DNA from: an uncultured Alphaproteobacteria bacterium
GTDB lineage: Bacteria; Pseudomonadota; Alphaproteobacteria; Caulobacterales; Aquidulcibacteraceae
Direction of reading: 5' to 3'
NCBI GenBank assembly: GCA_902826245.1
Contig: CADEEA010000016.1
Coordinates: 1 to 53,099, forward strand
Length of the DNA stretch: 53,099 bases
The translations under genes and the position numbers were made by a program. The notes beneath the pieces are model-generated. The model was not told the origin of the DNA. It made no database searches and was given only the letters and a program-made list of their open reading frames with translations. Each line of letters begins with the position of its first letter. The first letter of the stretch is position 1. This document shows, one piece after another, positions 1 through 8,701 of the stretch.

Positions 1-1994
1 CGCGTGGCTCGAAGAACCAGATGAAGCAGCTCGCCGGCATGCGCGGCCTGATGGCAAAGCCGAGCGGAGAGATCATCGAGACGCCGATCATCTCCAACTT
101 CAAGGAAGGGCTCTCGGTTCTTGAGTACTTCAACTCCACCCACGGCGCTCGCAAGGGTCTCGCCGATACGGCGCTGAAGACAGCGAACTCTGGGTATCTG
201 ACGCGGCGTTTGGTTGACGTCGCCCAAGATTGCATCATCACCGAGGATGATTGCGGCACCCAGGACGGCATCCAGATGGCGGCTGTGATTGACGGCGCTG
301 ACATCATCGTCTCGCTCGGAACCCGCATCCTTGGCCGCACTTGTGCGGTCGACATCGTTGACCCAGGCAATGGCAAGGTGGTTGTGCCCGCCGGGACGTT
401 CCTGGACGAAGATATCGTCGTCGCCATCGAGAAGGCGGGCGTGCAGGGCGTGAAGGCGCGCTCGGTGTTGACGTGCGAGACCCGCACCGGGGTCTGCGCA
501 GCCTGCTACGGACGCGATCTCGCGCGCGGCACCCAGGTCAATATCGGCGAAGCGGTTGGCGTCATCGCCGCGCAATCGATCGGCGAGCCGGGCACGCAGC
601 TCACCATGCGCACGTTCCACATCGGCGGCGCCGCGCAGGTCGCGGAACAATCGGTGATGGAATCGGCGCATGACGGCAAGGTGCGGCTCGTCAGCCGCAA
701 CACCATCAAGAACGCGCACGGCGATCTTATCGTCATGAGCCGGAACATGCAGGTCGTCGTCGTCGACGATGAAGGCAAGGAGCGGCAGAGCTTCAAATTG
801 CCGTTCGGCGCCAGGCTCAAAGTGGATGAGAAGGCGAAAGTTTCGCGCGGCGACCGCATCGCCGAGTGGGATCCCTACGCCACGCCAATCCTCACCGAAG
901 TCGCCGGCAAGGTGAAGTTCGAGGATATGATCGAGGGCGTCTCGGCGCGCGATGAGTTCGACGAGGCCACCGGCATTTCGTCGAAGGTGGTGATTGACTG
1001 GCGCTCGACCGCCAAGGGCTCCGAGCTGCGCCCGGCGATCGTCGTGCTCAATGCCAAGGGTGTTCCGCTGAAACTCACCAATGGCGGGGAAGCACGCTAC
1101 GCCCTGCCAGTCGGCGCCATTCTTTCTGTGACCGACGGCGATGATGTCACCCCCGGCCAAGACCTCGCCCGTATGCCGACAGGCGGCGCTAAGACACGCG
1201 ACATCACCGGCGGTTTGCCGCGGGTGGCGGAATTGTTCGAGGCGCGCCGCCCGAAGGATCACGCGATCATTTCGGAATCCGATGGCCGCGTCGAGTTCGG
1301 CAAGGACTACAAGAACAAGCGTCGTCTGCGCGTCGTTTCCGAAAACGAGGAGCAGGAGCCGTTCGAGTACATGATCCCGAAGGGCAAGCACATCCCCGTA
1401 CAAGAAGGCGATTTCGTCAAGAAGGGCGATTACCTGCTCGACGGCAACCCTGCGCCGCAGGACATCTTGTCCATCATGGGCGTTGAGGCGCTCGCCAATT
1501 ACCTCGTTGAGGAAATCCAGAAGGTCTATCGCCTGCAAGGCGTGCCGATCAACGACAAGCACATTGAAGTGATCGTGCGCCAGATGCTGCAAAAGGTCGA
1601 AGTGATGGACGCTGGCGATACCGAATTCCTGAAAGGGGAGGCGGTAGAGGCGCTCGATCTCGAGGACGAAAACAAGCGTGTTGCGGAACTTGGCCTGAAG
1701 CCGGCAACGGCCCAGCCCATGTTGCTCGGCATCACCAAAGCCTCGCTGCAGACGCGTTCGTTTATCTCCGCGGCTTCGTTCCAGGAAACCACGCGCGTGC
1801 TCACCGAGGCGGCGTCCTACGGCAAGTCCGACACACTGGAGGGCTTGAAGGAGAACGTCATCGTCGGGCGTCTCATTCCCGCCGGCACCGGCGGGCAATT
1901 GCGCCGCTACCAGAAGCTCGCCGCCGAGCGCGACGCGCAATTGGCGCTCGATCGAGCCGAGGAAGCGCGCCTTGCGCGGCCAGCCGCGGAATAA
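1..1994 (+). CDS. rpoC: DNA-directed RNA polymerase subunit beta' (C-terminal part, 5' truncated by window)
   Basis: This is the last ~664 codons of the largest RNA polymerase subunit. The reading frame is open from the first bases of the window, so the ATG at 21 is internal. Visible landmarks are [16 protein letters not shown] near the start, the cysteine cluster [15 protein letters not shown] of the second beta' zinc site, and [20 protein letters not shown] followed by MRTFHIGG, which belongs to the trigger-loop region of the active centre. The C-terminal [20 protein letters not shown] is also typical. A strong terminator follows at once and the next gene is convergent, so rpoC ends its transcription unit here. 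Confidence 0.98.
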   Translation, partial: RGSKNQMKQLAGMRGLMAKPSGEIIETPIISNFKEGLSVLEYFNSTHGARKGLADTALKTANSGYLTRRLVDVAQDCIITEDDCGTQDGIQMAAVIDGADIIVSLGTRILGRTCAVDIVDPGNGKVVVPAGTFLDEDIVVAIEKAGVQGVKARSVLTCETRTGVCAACYGRDLARGTQVNIGEAVGVIAAQSIGEPGTQLTMRTFHIGGAAQVAEQSVMESAHDGKVRLVSRNTIKNAHGDLIVMSRNMQVVVVDDEGKERQSFKLPFGARLKVDEKAKVSRGDRIAEWDPYATPILTEVAGKVKFEDMIEGVSARDEFDEATGISSKVVIDWRSTAKGSELRPAIVVLNAKGVPLKLTNGGEARYALPVGAILSVTDGDDVTPGQDLARMPTGGAKTRDITGGLPRVAELFEARRPKDHAIISESDGRVEFGKDYKNKRRLRVVSENEEQEPFEYMIPKGKHIPVQEGDFVKKGDYLLDGNPAPQDILSIMGVEALANYLVEEIQKVYRLQGVPINDKHIEVIVRQMLQKVEVMDAGDTEFLKGEAVEALDLEDENKRVAELGLKPATAQPMLLGITKASLQTRSFISAASFQETTRVLTEAASYGKSDTLEGLKENVIVGRLIPAGTGGQLRRYQKLAAERDAQLALDRAEEARLARPAAE

Positions 1995-2023
1995 GTCTGG
2001 GAAGGAAACGCCGAAAGGGCGGT

Positions 2024-2057
2024 GCGGCCCGGCGGCGACGCCGGGCCGCTTTTCTTT
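2024..2057 (+). terminator. Rho-independent terminator of rpoC
   Basis: A perfect 10-bp inverted repeat (GCGGCCCGGC, 6-nt loop, GCCGGGCCGC) is followed by TTTTCTTT. It lies 30 bp after the rpoC stop and runs up to the stop of the convergent Uma2 gene. Confidence 0.92.
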
Positions 2058-2622
2058 ATGGCAGGGCGCGGCTGTCGATGCAGAGGGCAGGCGCAATCAA
2101 TGAGGTGATCTGATCGCCAAAGTGAGCGGGCTCGCGACGCGTGTATGTCCCGCTCTGAATGCCGGCATGGCGCAAGATAAGACGCGCGCCGATGTCAGCG
2201 ACCCAATATTCTCCCAAGCCGCCATTGGCGTAATCCTCGAGCTTATCTCCCAGATCGTCTCTCAGGGTGGTGTCGGACACTTCGACGATGAGCTTCACTG
2301 CAGCTGCAGGAATGGGCCCATCTAGGTCAATCGGCGCTTCTGCCGGGTTCCAGACCACGATGTCTGGCATTGGTTCGAAGCCTTCGGGGAATGCAACGGA
2401 GACCTCGCTCCATACCTCCCAAGCGAAGCCCGCCTTGTTGACCGCTGCTTCGATGGCGGCCACAAGTTTCATCTTCACCCGCGCATGCGGGGCGAATTGT
2501 GGGCTCATTTGGACGATCATCCCTCGGCGCAGTTCGGTACGCGCGCCGTCCAGGAGGCCAGCACGCGCCATGCGTTCGAACTCGGCGTTGCTAAAGGTCC
2601 TGAGTTTGAAGGGCGCATTCAT
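2056..2622 (-). CDS. Uma2 family (DUF820) putative restriction-endonuclease-fold protein
   Basis: A 188-residue protein of the Uma2/DUF820 family, which has a PD-(D/E)xK nuclease fold and mostly unknown biology. The core pattern is visible: PDIVVWNP for the first acidic residue and KLIVEVSDTT for the E-x-x strand, then the DDLGDKLEDYANGGLGEYWVAD stretch usual for the family. I chose the ATG at 2622 (MNAPFKL) because GAAGG sits just in front. An in-frame start at 2658 would add 12 residues almost touching the upstream gene. The gene lies at the 3' end of the ftsEX operon but looks like an accessory addition. A second Uma2 protein is at 20554-21117. Confidence 0.85.
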   Translation of the reverse strand: MNAPFKLRTFSNAEFERMARAGLLDGARTELRRGMIVQMSPQFAPHARVKMKLVAAIEAAVNKAGFAWEVWSEVSVAFPEGFEPMPDIVVWNPAEAPIDLDGPIPAAAVKLIVEVSDTTLRDDLGDKLEDYANGGLGEYWVADIGARLILRHAGIQSGTYTRREPAHFGDQITSLIAPALCIDSRALP

Positions 2623-2676
2623 CGCCTTCACATTAGCGCATTTTCTCAAGGGGGCCAATACAAGGCCGGGCGCTGC

Positions 2677-3681
2677 TCAGTAAACCGGCGGCAGGAGCCG
2701 CACGCCCACGCCCTCCAGCCGCAACACGCCGTTGCGCGCCTCGACGTCGAGCGCGATGGATCGACCGGTGGCGTCGAAACTCGCGGCGAGCATGCCGAGC
2801 GCACGGCGTGTGTTTTCGTTCAAATTGGGGCTGTTGGCGAGAGAGGCGAAGATGGGGCCAGGCCGATCGATCGGTAATGTCAACACACCGGCCAATCGCC
2901 GCTTTTCGTCGAGGCCGCCGGCGCCCGAGCCGCGCGCTTCGATCGGCCCCCAATTGAGTTCCAGTGCCTCAAAGCGCAACTGCCCACCGCCGCCGCGCCA
3001 TGCAGCGGTTGGATCGCCGTCAGCGCCTGCGAGTAAGGCAGCGCCATGTTCAACAACGATGGCCGCGCGCAGAGCAGCGACATCGACGCCGAACCCTTCG
3101 AAGCTGCGCACCGGGCGCGGTAAAGTGAGGTTCGCCGCTTCAAGCGCTAGCTGGAAGGCGCCATCCGCGCGCGAATCGGGCTGCACATTGGCCACGAATT
3201 TGCGCACGCGCAGCACGCCCTCTTTGCTGGGATCGTCGAGACTGAGATCGTCGGCTTCAATCCCAGTGCGGGCGAGCATGCCATTGTGCGTGCGCAGCGA
3301 AGCGATCAGGGCGCGGGCCTCGACATTGGTGACGGCGCCATCGGCGCGTGCGATGGCGATTGCCGCCTTGGATTCGAGAACCACATGTTCGGGGCGGAGC
3401 AGGGCAATGTTAAGGTCGGCGCGGTCAGTGCTCAGGCGCCAGCCGCCGCGCGCTGGCGCATAGGCGATCCCCTGCAATTCAAGCCGCAACAGCGCAGGAA
3501 ATCCGTGGCGGACCATGCGCGCGACGGATGCTTGCGCGCCCTTCGCGTTTTGATCGCGAAGGAATGCCTGGATGCGCGCTTCCGCGGTCCCCGCCACAAC
3601 ATGCCAATAGATCACCCAACCCAGAGCCGCAGCCACAAACAGGCCCCAGGGTACCCATAGCCAGAGCGCGCGCGTCTTCAT
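2677..3681 (-). CDS. DUF2125 domain-containing membrane-anchored protein
   Basis: A 334-residue protein with one N-terminal membrane segment (about residues 7-27) and a long exported beta-rich region. Sequence such as GFPALLRLELQGIAYAPARGGW matches the DUF2125 family of alphaproteobacteria. Function is unknown; the family looks like an inner-membrane-anchored periplasmic lipid- or envelope-related protein, but that is inference. Its ATG overlaps the plsC stop by ATGA, so it is translated as the last member of the ftsE-ftsX-ydcF-plsC series. Confidence 0.85.
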   Translation of the reverse strand: MKTRALWLWVPWGLFVAAALGWVIYWHVVAGTAEARIQAFLRDQNAKGAQASVARMVRHGFPALLRLELQGIAYAPARGGWRLSTDRADLNIALLRPEHVVLESKAAIAIARADGAVTNVEARALIASLRTHNGMLARTGIEADDLSLDDPSKEGVLRVRKFVANVQPDSRADGAFQLALEAANLTLPRPVRSFEGFGVDVAALRAAIVVEHGAALLAGADGDPTAAWRGGGGQLRFEALELNWGPIEARGSGAGGLDEKRRLAGVLTLPIDRPGPIFASLANSPNLNENTRRALGMLAASFDATGRSIALDVEARNGVLRLEGVGVRLLPPVY

Positions 3682-4406
3682 TGGCTGCGCCTCAAATGCG
3701 CCGGCAAGAGCGCTTGGCTTTCATCCTCGATCGCGCGCTCGAGGCGGCTCATGAACTCGTCGCGCGAAAGCCCGGCCGGAATCGGCGGCAGCACCTTGAT
3801 GGTGATATGGCCGGGTTTGCGGATGATGCCGGAGGGTCTCCAAACCAAGCCTGTGTTGAGCGCAATTGGCGTCACCGGCAAGTTGAGGTCGCGATAGAGA
3901 GCGGCGATGCCCGGCTTGTAGTCGGGCCGCGCATCCAATTCTTGCCGCGTGCCTTCGGGATAGATCACGATCTGGCGGCCTTTCGCCACTGCAAGGCGGG
4001 CTGCGCGCATCATGTCCTTGAGCGCCTTGGCGTGGGCGCTTCGATCGACCGGGATCATGCCGCGCTTCATGTAGAAGCCGAATACCGGCATGTTGATCAG
4101 TTCGCGCTTCACCACGAATACCGGCTCAGCCACGAATTGCGCGGGCAGCACGGTGTCGAGCGTCGTTTGATGTTTGGAAGCGAGCAAGGCCGCGCCGGGC
4201 GGCGGCAGATGTTCGAGCCCTTCGAAGCTGATGCGGATTCCGCACATCCAACGCATAGCCCAGATCGTGCTTTTCCCCCAGCCGCGCATAGCGTGCCAGA
4301 TGAAGCGGTCATGTCCCAACAGGACCGCGGGCATGTAGATCAATCCCCACACCGCCATGGTGAGGTAAAACCAGATCGCAAAGGTGAGCGAACGCAGGAA
4401 GATCAT
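3678..4406 (-). CDS. plsC: 1-acyl-sn-glycerol-3-phosphate acyltransferase
   Basis: A 242-residue PlsC-family acyltransferase that makes phosphatidic acid from lysophosphatidic acid at the inner membrane. An N-terminal hydrophobic segment (MIFLRSLTFAIWFYLTMAVWG) precedes the catalytic HX4D motif in SKHQTTLDT. The second motif YPEGTRQ and the GLVWRPSG region are also present. It overlaps ydcF upstream and the DUF2125 gene downstream by ATGA junctions. Grouping phospholipid synthesis with FtsEX suggests co-production of envelope functions. Substrate preference cannot be read from sequence. Confidence 0.93.
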   Translation of the reverse strand: MIFLRSLTFAIWFYLTMAVWGLIYMPAVLLGHDRFIWHAMRGWGKSTIWAMRWMCGIRISFEGLEHLPPPGAALLASKHQTTLDTVLPAQFVAEPVFVVKRELINMPVFGFYMKRGMIPVDRSAHAKALKDMMRAARLAVAKGRQIVIYPEGTRQELDARPDYKPGIAALYRDLNLPVTPIALNTGLVWRPSGIIRKPGHITIKVLPPIPAGLSRDEFMSRLERAIEDESQALLPAHLRRSQ

Positions 4407-5017
4407 GATGGCCCCGCTCGCGCTGTGCGGCGGAATAGGCCGATGAGCGCCTCTCGTCCGCGGATGATGAGGTACTTGACGTATTCTCCGCCAACACGGC
4501 TCGCCGCGGCGAGGTCGCTGCGCCAGAGCGCGGGATCGGTCCAGCGCGTGCGAACCGGGTACGCAAAAATCTCCGCCTCCGGCATTGCGAGTGAGAGTTC
4601 GAGGCGCGAGCGCGGCATGTGATAATCGTCCGTCACCAAAATCAGGCGCCGATAATGGTGCGCACGCGCCCAGGCCGCTGTTTCCGCTGCATTGCCCAAT
4701 GTGTCATCAGCGCCGCGGCCGAGATCGATACAACATTGCGCAAGCACGGGATCCACGCTTAAGGCGTCGCGCAACAATTCTTCGTCGGTCACGGCGCGGT
4801 TGACGCCAGAGATCAGCAAGCGCTCGCCCTTGTGTGCGCCCAGAAGCGCCACGCCGGTTGAGAGCCGCTGCAGCGAGCCCCCGGTCAGGGCCACGATTGC
4901 GTCCGCCTGCGGGGGAGGTGCGGCGGGCGCGCGCACTTGCTCGGCGAAACGCCAGAAGCCGACAAGCCATGCGACGACCGCGATCGCGCCGAAGAGAATC
5001 GCGGCCTTTTTCACCAT
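4403..5017 (-). CDS. YdcF family protein (DUF218/ElyC-like)
   Basis: A 204-residue DUF218 protein. An N-terminal membrane anchor (MVKKAAILFGAIAVVAWLVG) is followed by the family core, with DAIVALTGGSLQRLSTG, LLISGVN and LILVTDDYHMPRS. Relatives such as ElyC and SanA affect envelope integrity, but the biochemical activity is not settled. I chose the ATG at 5017 because it overlaps the ftsX stop as ATGA; an upstream in-frame extension to 5218 is only antisense-like sequence within ftsX. Confidence 0.9.
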   Translation of the reverse strand: MVKKAAILFGAIAVVAWLVGFWRFAEQVRAPAAPPPQADAIVALTGGSLQRLSTGVALLGAHKGERLLISGVNRAVTDEELLRDALSVDPVLAQCCIDLGRGADDTLGNAAETAAWARAHHYRRLILVTDDYHMPRSRLELSLAMPEAEIFAYPVRTRWTDPALWRSDLAAASRVGGEYVKYLIIRGREALIGLFRRTARAGPS

Positions 5018-5862
5018 CAGCCGATTTTCGCCGCTCGTTCGTGAAAGCTCAACGCCGCAGTGCGCGCCCCGATCCCCGCGGCGATCGCCGAACCCAGGGT
5101 CACGGCTGCGAGCGGCGCCAGGTCGAGCGGGCGGATCAAGCGGGGCAGGGCCTCCGGGCTGGCCTCCGGCGTCGTCAGCAGGATAGCCACCACCCCAAGC
5201 GCGCCGGCGAGCGCACACCCGGCAGCGCCCGCGAATAGCCCCAGCATGGCGGCTTCGTCGGCGACACGGCCTGCCGCCTGCGCGCCTGTCGCGCCCAGAT
5301 CTGTCATGACAGTCACCATCTCGCGCCTTCGTCCGGCCAAGCCGCGGGCGGAGAACGAAACGATGAGGGCCATGATCAGTCCAAACCCGATAGCCCCCCA
5401 GAAGGCGAGGTTGCGGATCCGGCCGCCCAGGCCGGCGCCGCCGGAATCGTCCGGCGCGCCCACGACTTCGGCTGTGACGCCTCCTTGGGCGAGGGCGGCG
5501 ATGATGTCGCCCGCCACATCTGCGCCGGGGGGCGATTGCACCAATTCGATCTCGATCAAACGTAGGGCGGGAATGTCGGCGCTGGCCTCCATGCCCAGCA
5601 AAGCCGCGGCGCGTCCGGCTGTCATCGGCGCGGCGCTGTCGACATGGGGCGCCGATTGCAGGATCGCCGCCGCCCTGGCGACCCCGTCATGGCCCTCCGG
5701 CGCAATGACGCGGACAATGGCGTAAGCGCTGCGTCCGATGTCGTAATTGGCGGCGACGCGGTCGATCGCGCGCGAAAGCAGACCGGCGGCTGCGGCCGCA
5801 AACGCGGCCAGCGCCAGCGCCCAGAACAGCGCCCGCTCAACCCCAGCCCCGGCTCGTTTCAT
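5017..5862 (-). CDS. ftsX: Cell-division protein FtsX (permease-like)
   Basis: A 281-residue FtsX-like membrane protein. It has an N-terminal helix (about 10-30), a periplasmic loop of roughly 120 residues, then three more helices (about 153-172, 205-230 and 250-270), which is the FtsX topology. FtsEX normally transmits a cytoplasmic ATPase signal to periplasmic cell-wall hydrolases at the septum. It is translationally coupled to ftsE (ATGA at 5859-5862) and to ydcF. The loop sequence is very divergent. Identification rests on topology, position after ftsE and the REMVTVMTDLGATG segment. Confidence 0.85.
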   Translation of the reverse strand: MKRAGAGVERALFWALALAAFAAAAAGLLSRAIDRVAANYDIGRSAYAIVRVIAPEGHDGVARAAAILQSAPHVDSAAPMTAGRAAALLGMEASADIPALRLIEIELVQSPPGADVAGDIIAALAQGGVTAEVVGAPDDSGGAGLGGRIRNLAFWGAIGFGLIMALIVSFSARGLAGRRREMVTVMTDLGATGAQAAGRVADEAAMLGLFAGAAGCALAGALGVVAILLTTPEASPEALPRLIRPLDLAPLAAVTLGSAIAAGIGARTAALSFHERAAKIG

Positions 5863-6551
5863 TCAAACGCCTCCAGATCGGCGTGTTCGGCTTCCTCTGA
5901 AACCAGGCTGAGGCGGCCTCGGTCCATCCGCCAATGATTGAGCGGGGCGCAATCGGCGAGGGTTTCGTCTTGGCTGGCGATGACCACCCCGGCGTTCACC
6001 CGGCGCATCTCGGCCAGCAGCCGCACTATTCGCCGTCCGTCCGCCGGCGACATGCCGGCCGTGGGATCGTCGGCGAGGATGAGGTCCGGCTTACCAGCCA
6101 GCGCGCGCGCGATCGCAGCGCGCCTGCGCTCAGCGCCGGAGAGTTTTGCAATGGCAAGATCGGCGGCCTCGCCAAGCCCGACGAACTCGACCAATTCGCG
6201 AACGTCCTCGCTATAATCGGTGCTGCGCTTGCCGGCTAATTGCAGTGGCATGGCGATGTTTTCGAAAGCGGTCCAATGCTCGATAAACACTGGGTTTTCT
6301 GCGACGTAACCAATGCGGCGCTTGACCAGTGCGCGCATTTTTGGGCTTGCGCGCGCGACGTCTTCGCCCAAAATGACCGCGCGCCCGGCGTGGATTGGAA
6401 GCGCTAGGCGCAACAGGTGCATGAACGTCGTTTTTCCAGCCGCCGCGGGGCCCGTCACCAAGGACACCTCCCCCAGGCGCGCTTCGAATTCGACACCCAC
6501 CAGAACGGTGGAGGGTCCGTAGCCGGAATCGACCATGGTCAGCCGGGCCAT
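5859..6551 (-). CDS. ftsE: FtsE-like ABC ATPase with atypical catalytic motifs
   Basis: A 230-residue ABC nucleotide-binding protein paired with FtsX. The Walker A motif is intact (GPAAAGKT, residues 34-41). The other motifs deviate: the Q-loop position is E85 (YVAENP), the signature is LSGAE (137-141) rather than LSGGE, Walker B ends DD (161-162) rather than DE, and the H-loop reads ASQD with Gln194 instead of His. ATP may be bound but turned over poorly. I placed the start at 6551 (MARLTMVDSGYG), where the family alignment begins; an ATG at 6599 would add 16 residues. It is first in the operon and diverges from the DUF3426 gene. Confidence 0.85.
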   Translation of the reverse strand: MARLTMVDSGYGPSTVLVGVEFEARLGEVSLVTGPAAAGKTTFMHLLRLALPIHAGRAVILGEDVARASPKMRALVKRRIGYVAENPVFIEHWTAFENIAMPLQLAGKRSTDYSEDVRELVEFVGLGEAADLAIAKLSGAERRRAAIARALAGKPDLILADDPTAGMSPADGRRIVRLLAEMRRVNAGVVIASQDETLADCAPLNHWRMDRGRLSLVSEEAEHADLEAFE

Positions 6552-6667
6552 GATTCCGCGGCGGAACAGTTCAAGATCGGCAGGGTTGGGTCGAGCCATG
6601 ACTGGACAAGCCGAATAGAATCAATGCACCAAGAACGATTATTGGGGCTGATGAAACAATACTTACC

Positions 6668-7558
6668 ATGATCCTTACTTGTTCGTCTTGTTCAACCCGC
6701 TATTACACTGACGATAGCGCGATCGGCGCGTCGGGCAGGACTGTGCGGTGCGCCGCCTGCGGATTTTCCTGGTTCGCCGAACCCCAGCTGGAGCTCAGCA
6801 GCAAAACTGAGGCCGCAGCGCTCCCGGGCGCGGGGGCCGAGCCGCTGACCCGTGAGCGGGTGGAGCGGTTGCGCCGCGCAGCGGAGCAGCCGGGGCCTGC
6901 GCCGTCAGCAGCGGCCAAATTCCGAGCCCAACAGGCCGAACGCATGCGCAAGGAGCGCACACGCGCCGCCATCGCGGTATGGGGCGCTACGGGCGCTGCG
7001 GTCGCCGCTTCCGCCACCGGCATGGTCGCCTTCCGTCAGGACGTCGCCGAATTGTGGCCGCGCTCGGCCAGCGCTTTTGCGGCGCTAGGGCTCGACGTAA
7101 ACGTCTATGGGCTTGAGTTCTTCGACATCAATGTCGAGCGCGCTTTCGATGGGCCGACGCCGGTGCTGTTGGTCTCGGGCGAGGTCCGCAATATCGGCCG
7201 CGACGACAAATTGGTTCCCCCGGTGCGCTTGTCCTTGCGCGACAATCGCTCGCAGGAAATTTTCCAGGTCGTGAACGCGGTCACCGATGCGCCGATCGAA
7301 GCGGGGGCATCGCTGCCGTTCCAGATCCGCGTGGAAAATCCTCCAGTGGACGCGGTTGATCTTGAAGCCACGTTCGCGAGCTTCTCTGAGATTTCGGTTG
7401 CAGGCGGCGCCGCGCATGTCTCGCCGGCGGTGCAGGGCGAATTGCTGCTCGATGAGCCCATCGACGACAACGGCGTGCATGTGATCGAAGAGACGCCAGC
7501 CGCGATGAACAGCATGGGCCCGGTTGAAGGCTTGGCGCCACGCTTCACGAATGGCTGA
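6668..7558 (+). CDS. MJ0042-type zinc-ribbon protein with DUF3426 domain
   Basis: A 296-residue protein. The N-terminal zinc ribbon has paired cysteines (CSSC at 5-8 and CAAC near 30), the MJ0042 finger-like motif. A linker and one membrane segment (about 98-120) follow. The C-terminal region is a DUF3426 beta-sandwich with the typical VSGEVRNIGRDD and LPFQIRVENPP stretches. Such proteins are common beside ftsEX in alphaproteobacteria; their role is unknown. The gene diverges from ftsE across about 115 bp, and its end overlaps the start of the phosphoribosyltransferase gene by 8 bp. Confidence 0.88.
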   Translation: MILTCSSCSTRYYTDDSAIGASGRTVRCAACGFSWFAEPQLELSSKTEAAALPGAGAEPLTRERVERLRRAAEQPGPAPSAAAKFRAQQAERMRKERTRAAIAVWGATGAAVAASATGMVAFRQDVAELWPRSASAFAALGLDVNVYGLEFFDINVERAFDGPTPVLLVSGEVRNIGRDDKLVPPVRLSLRDNRSQEIFQVVNAVTDAPIEAGASLPFQIRVENPPVDAVDLEATFASFSEISVAGGAAHVSPAVQGELLLDEPIDDNGVHVIEETPAAMNSMGPVEGLAPRFTNG

Positions 7559-8075
7559 GACGCGCTGGCGCGTCCTGCTGAGCGAGGCTGAGATCGCAAC
7601 CCGCGTAGGTGCGCTGGCGGATGAGTTCGCAGCACAGATCGACGATAGCTGGGCCATTGTCGCGCTCCTGCAAGGCGCTATCCCGTTTGCGGCGGATCTC
7701 ATGCGCGCGCTGGAGAGCCGTGGGCGCCATCCGATCTACGATTCGCTTTGGCTCGAGAGCTATCGCGACGCGCGTGAAAGTTCCGGCAAGGTGGTCGTCC
7801 GCGCCGATATCTCGCGTTCGGTTGAAGGGCGCGGCGTGCTGATCCTCGATGACGTGTTCGATTCCGGGCGCACCATCGCGTTTGCGCGCCGGCATTTGAC
7901 GGCTAAGGGCGCGGTGCGCACGCTGGCCTGCGCGTTTGTGCGCAAGCCGCAAGCGGCGGGCGAGGCAATCGACGCCATCGGCTGGGACGCGCCTGACGAT
8001 TTTCTAATCGGCTACGGCATGGACGACGCAGGGCGTTATCGCGGGCTGCCGTTTATCGCCGCGGTGGGTGGGTAA
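7551..8075 (+). CDS. hpt: Hypoxanthine (hypoxanthine-guanine) phosphoribosyltransferase
   Basis: A 174-residue type I PRTase for purine salvage, joining hypoxanthine or guanine to PRPP. The PRPP-binding loop VLILDDVFDSGRT is clear. The C-terminal FLIGYGMDDAGRYRGLPFI matches the base-binding and C-terminal segment of bacterial Hpt. I chose the ATG at 7551 (MAETRW), which overlaps the preceding stop as ATGGCTGA. The longer frame from 7524 would only add residues inside the DUF3426 gene. The two genes form a short coupled operon. Confidence 0.92.
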   Translation: MAETRWRVLLSEAEIATRVGALADEFAAQIDDSWAIVALLQGAIPFAADLMRALESRGRHPIYDSLWLESYRDARESSGKVVVRADISRSVEGRGVLILDDVFDSGRTIAFARRHLTAKGAVRTLACAFVRKPQAAGEAIDAIGWDAPDDFLIGYGMDDAGRYRGLPFIAAVGG

Positions 8076-8105
8076 CCCGGACGGCCTCCGTGTGAGCGTC
8101 GCGTC

Positions 8106-8167
8106 TCGACAAGCTCAACGTGACGCCATTCTGCGTCAGCCTGAGCCTGTCGAGTCGAAGGCCGCAC
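8106..8167. repeat. REP-like extragenic palindrome, copy 1
   Basis: Imperfect inverted repeat with arms TCGACAAGCTCAACGTGACG and CGTCAGCCTGAGCCTGTCGA, trailed by GTCGAAGGCCGCACC. The same units recur at 29691-29814 and 30441-30532. It sits in the gap between hpt and a convergent lipoprotein gene. Confidence 0.85.
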
Positions 8168-8196
8168 CTTTTCGGCGACGGCGCCGGCGGTCTGCG

Positions 8197-8631
8197 CTAT
8201 GCGCCGCCGCACATGTGCTGGGTGTCTGGCGCGCTCCAGCTCTCGCCGGTTCTCAAATTGGTTCCCGAATACATGCGCCCGCGATCATCGCCAGGAGGGC
8301 AATTTTCCGGAACGCTGAGCAGACAAACGCGGACCTCGTCGCCAACGCGGGAATTGGCGACGCCAGGCAGCACGTCGTATTCGACTTGCGCCATTCCATT
8401 CTCGTACTGAACGGAGCTGCCGCTCTCGGGAGCTCCCTCCAGACGCGGCCCGACCAAAGTGATCGTGGTCTCTACGCAGTCGCCAACATTTTGGGGTTTT
8501 GCCGTCGAACCGGCATCAGCCGACTGCGAAATCGTTCCCGGCGAGCCGGGGTCGCTCGCGCCATTGGGCCCGCAACTGGTTAGAGCTATGCAGGCTGCAG
8601 CGACGACTGAGTTCCGCAGAAGTGCGATCAT
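8197..8631 (-). CDS. Small lipoprotein of unknown function
   Basis: A 144-residue protein with a lipoprotein signal ending LTSC (Cys20). A low-complexity Ser/Gly stretch and a small domain with four more cysteines (52, 103, 111, 141) follow, so two disulfides are possible in the periplasm. The ATG at 8631 is supported by GGGGA seven bases upstream; the longer open frame up to 9180 is shadow of the next gene. No family recognised. It differs in cysteine spacing from the three related lipoproteins at 29127, 48146 and 48655. Confidence 0.75.
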   Translation of the reverse strand: MIALLRNSVVAAACIALTSCGPNGASDPGSPGTISQSADAGSTAKPQNVGDCVETTITLVGPRLEGAPESGSSVQYENGMAQVEYDVLPGVANSRVGDEVRVCLLSVPENCPPGDDRGRMYSGTNLRTGESWSAPDTQHMCGGA

Positions 8632-8701
8632 ATTAATCCCCAAAGCCTCGTAGGCGTCATTGCTACATCGCGCTCTGCGTCGCAGCAAATCTTCGCCTTG
8701 C

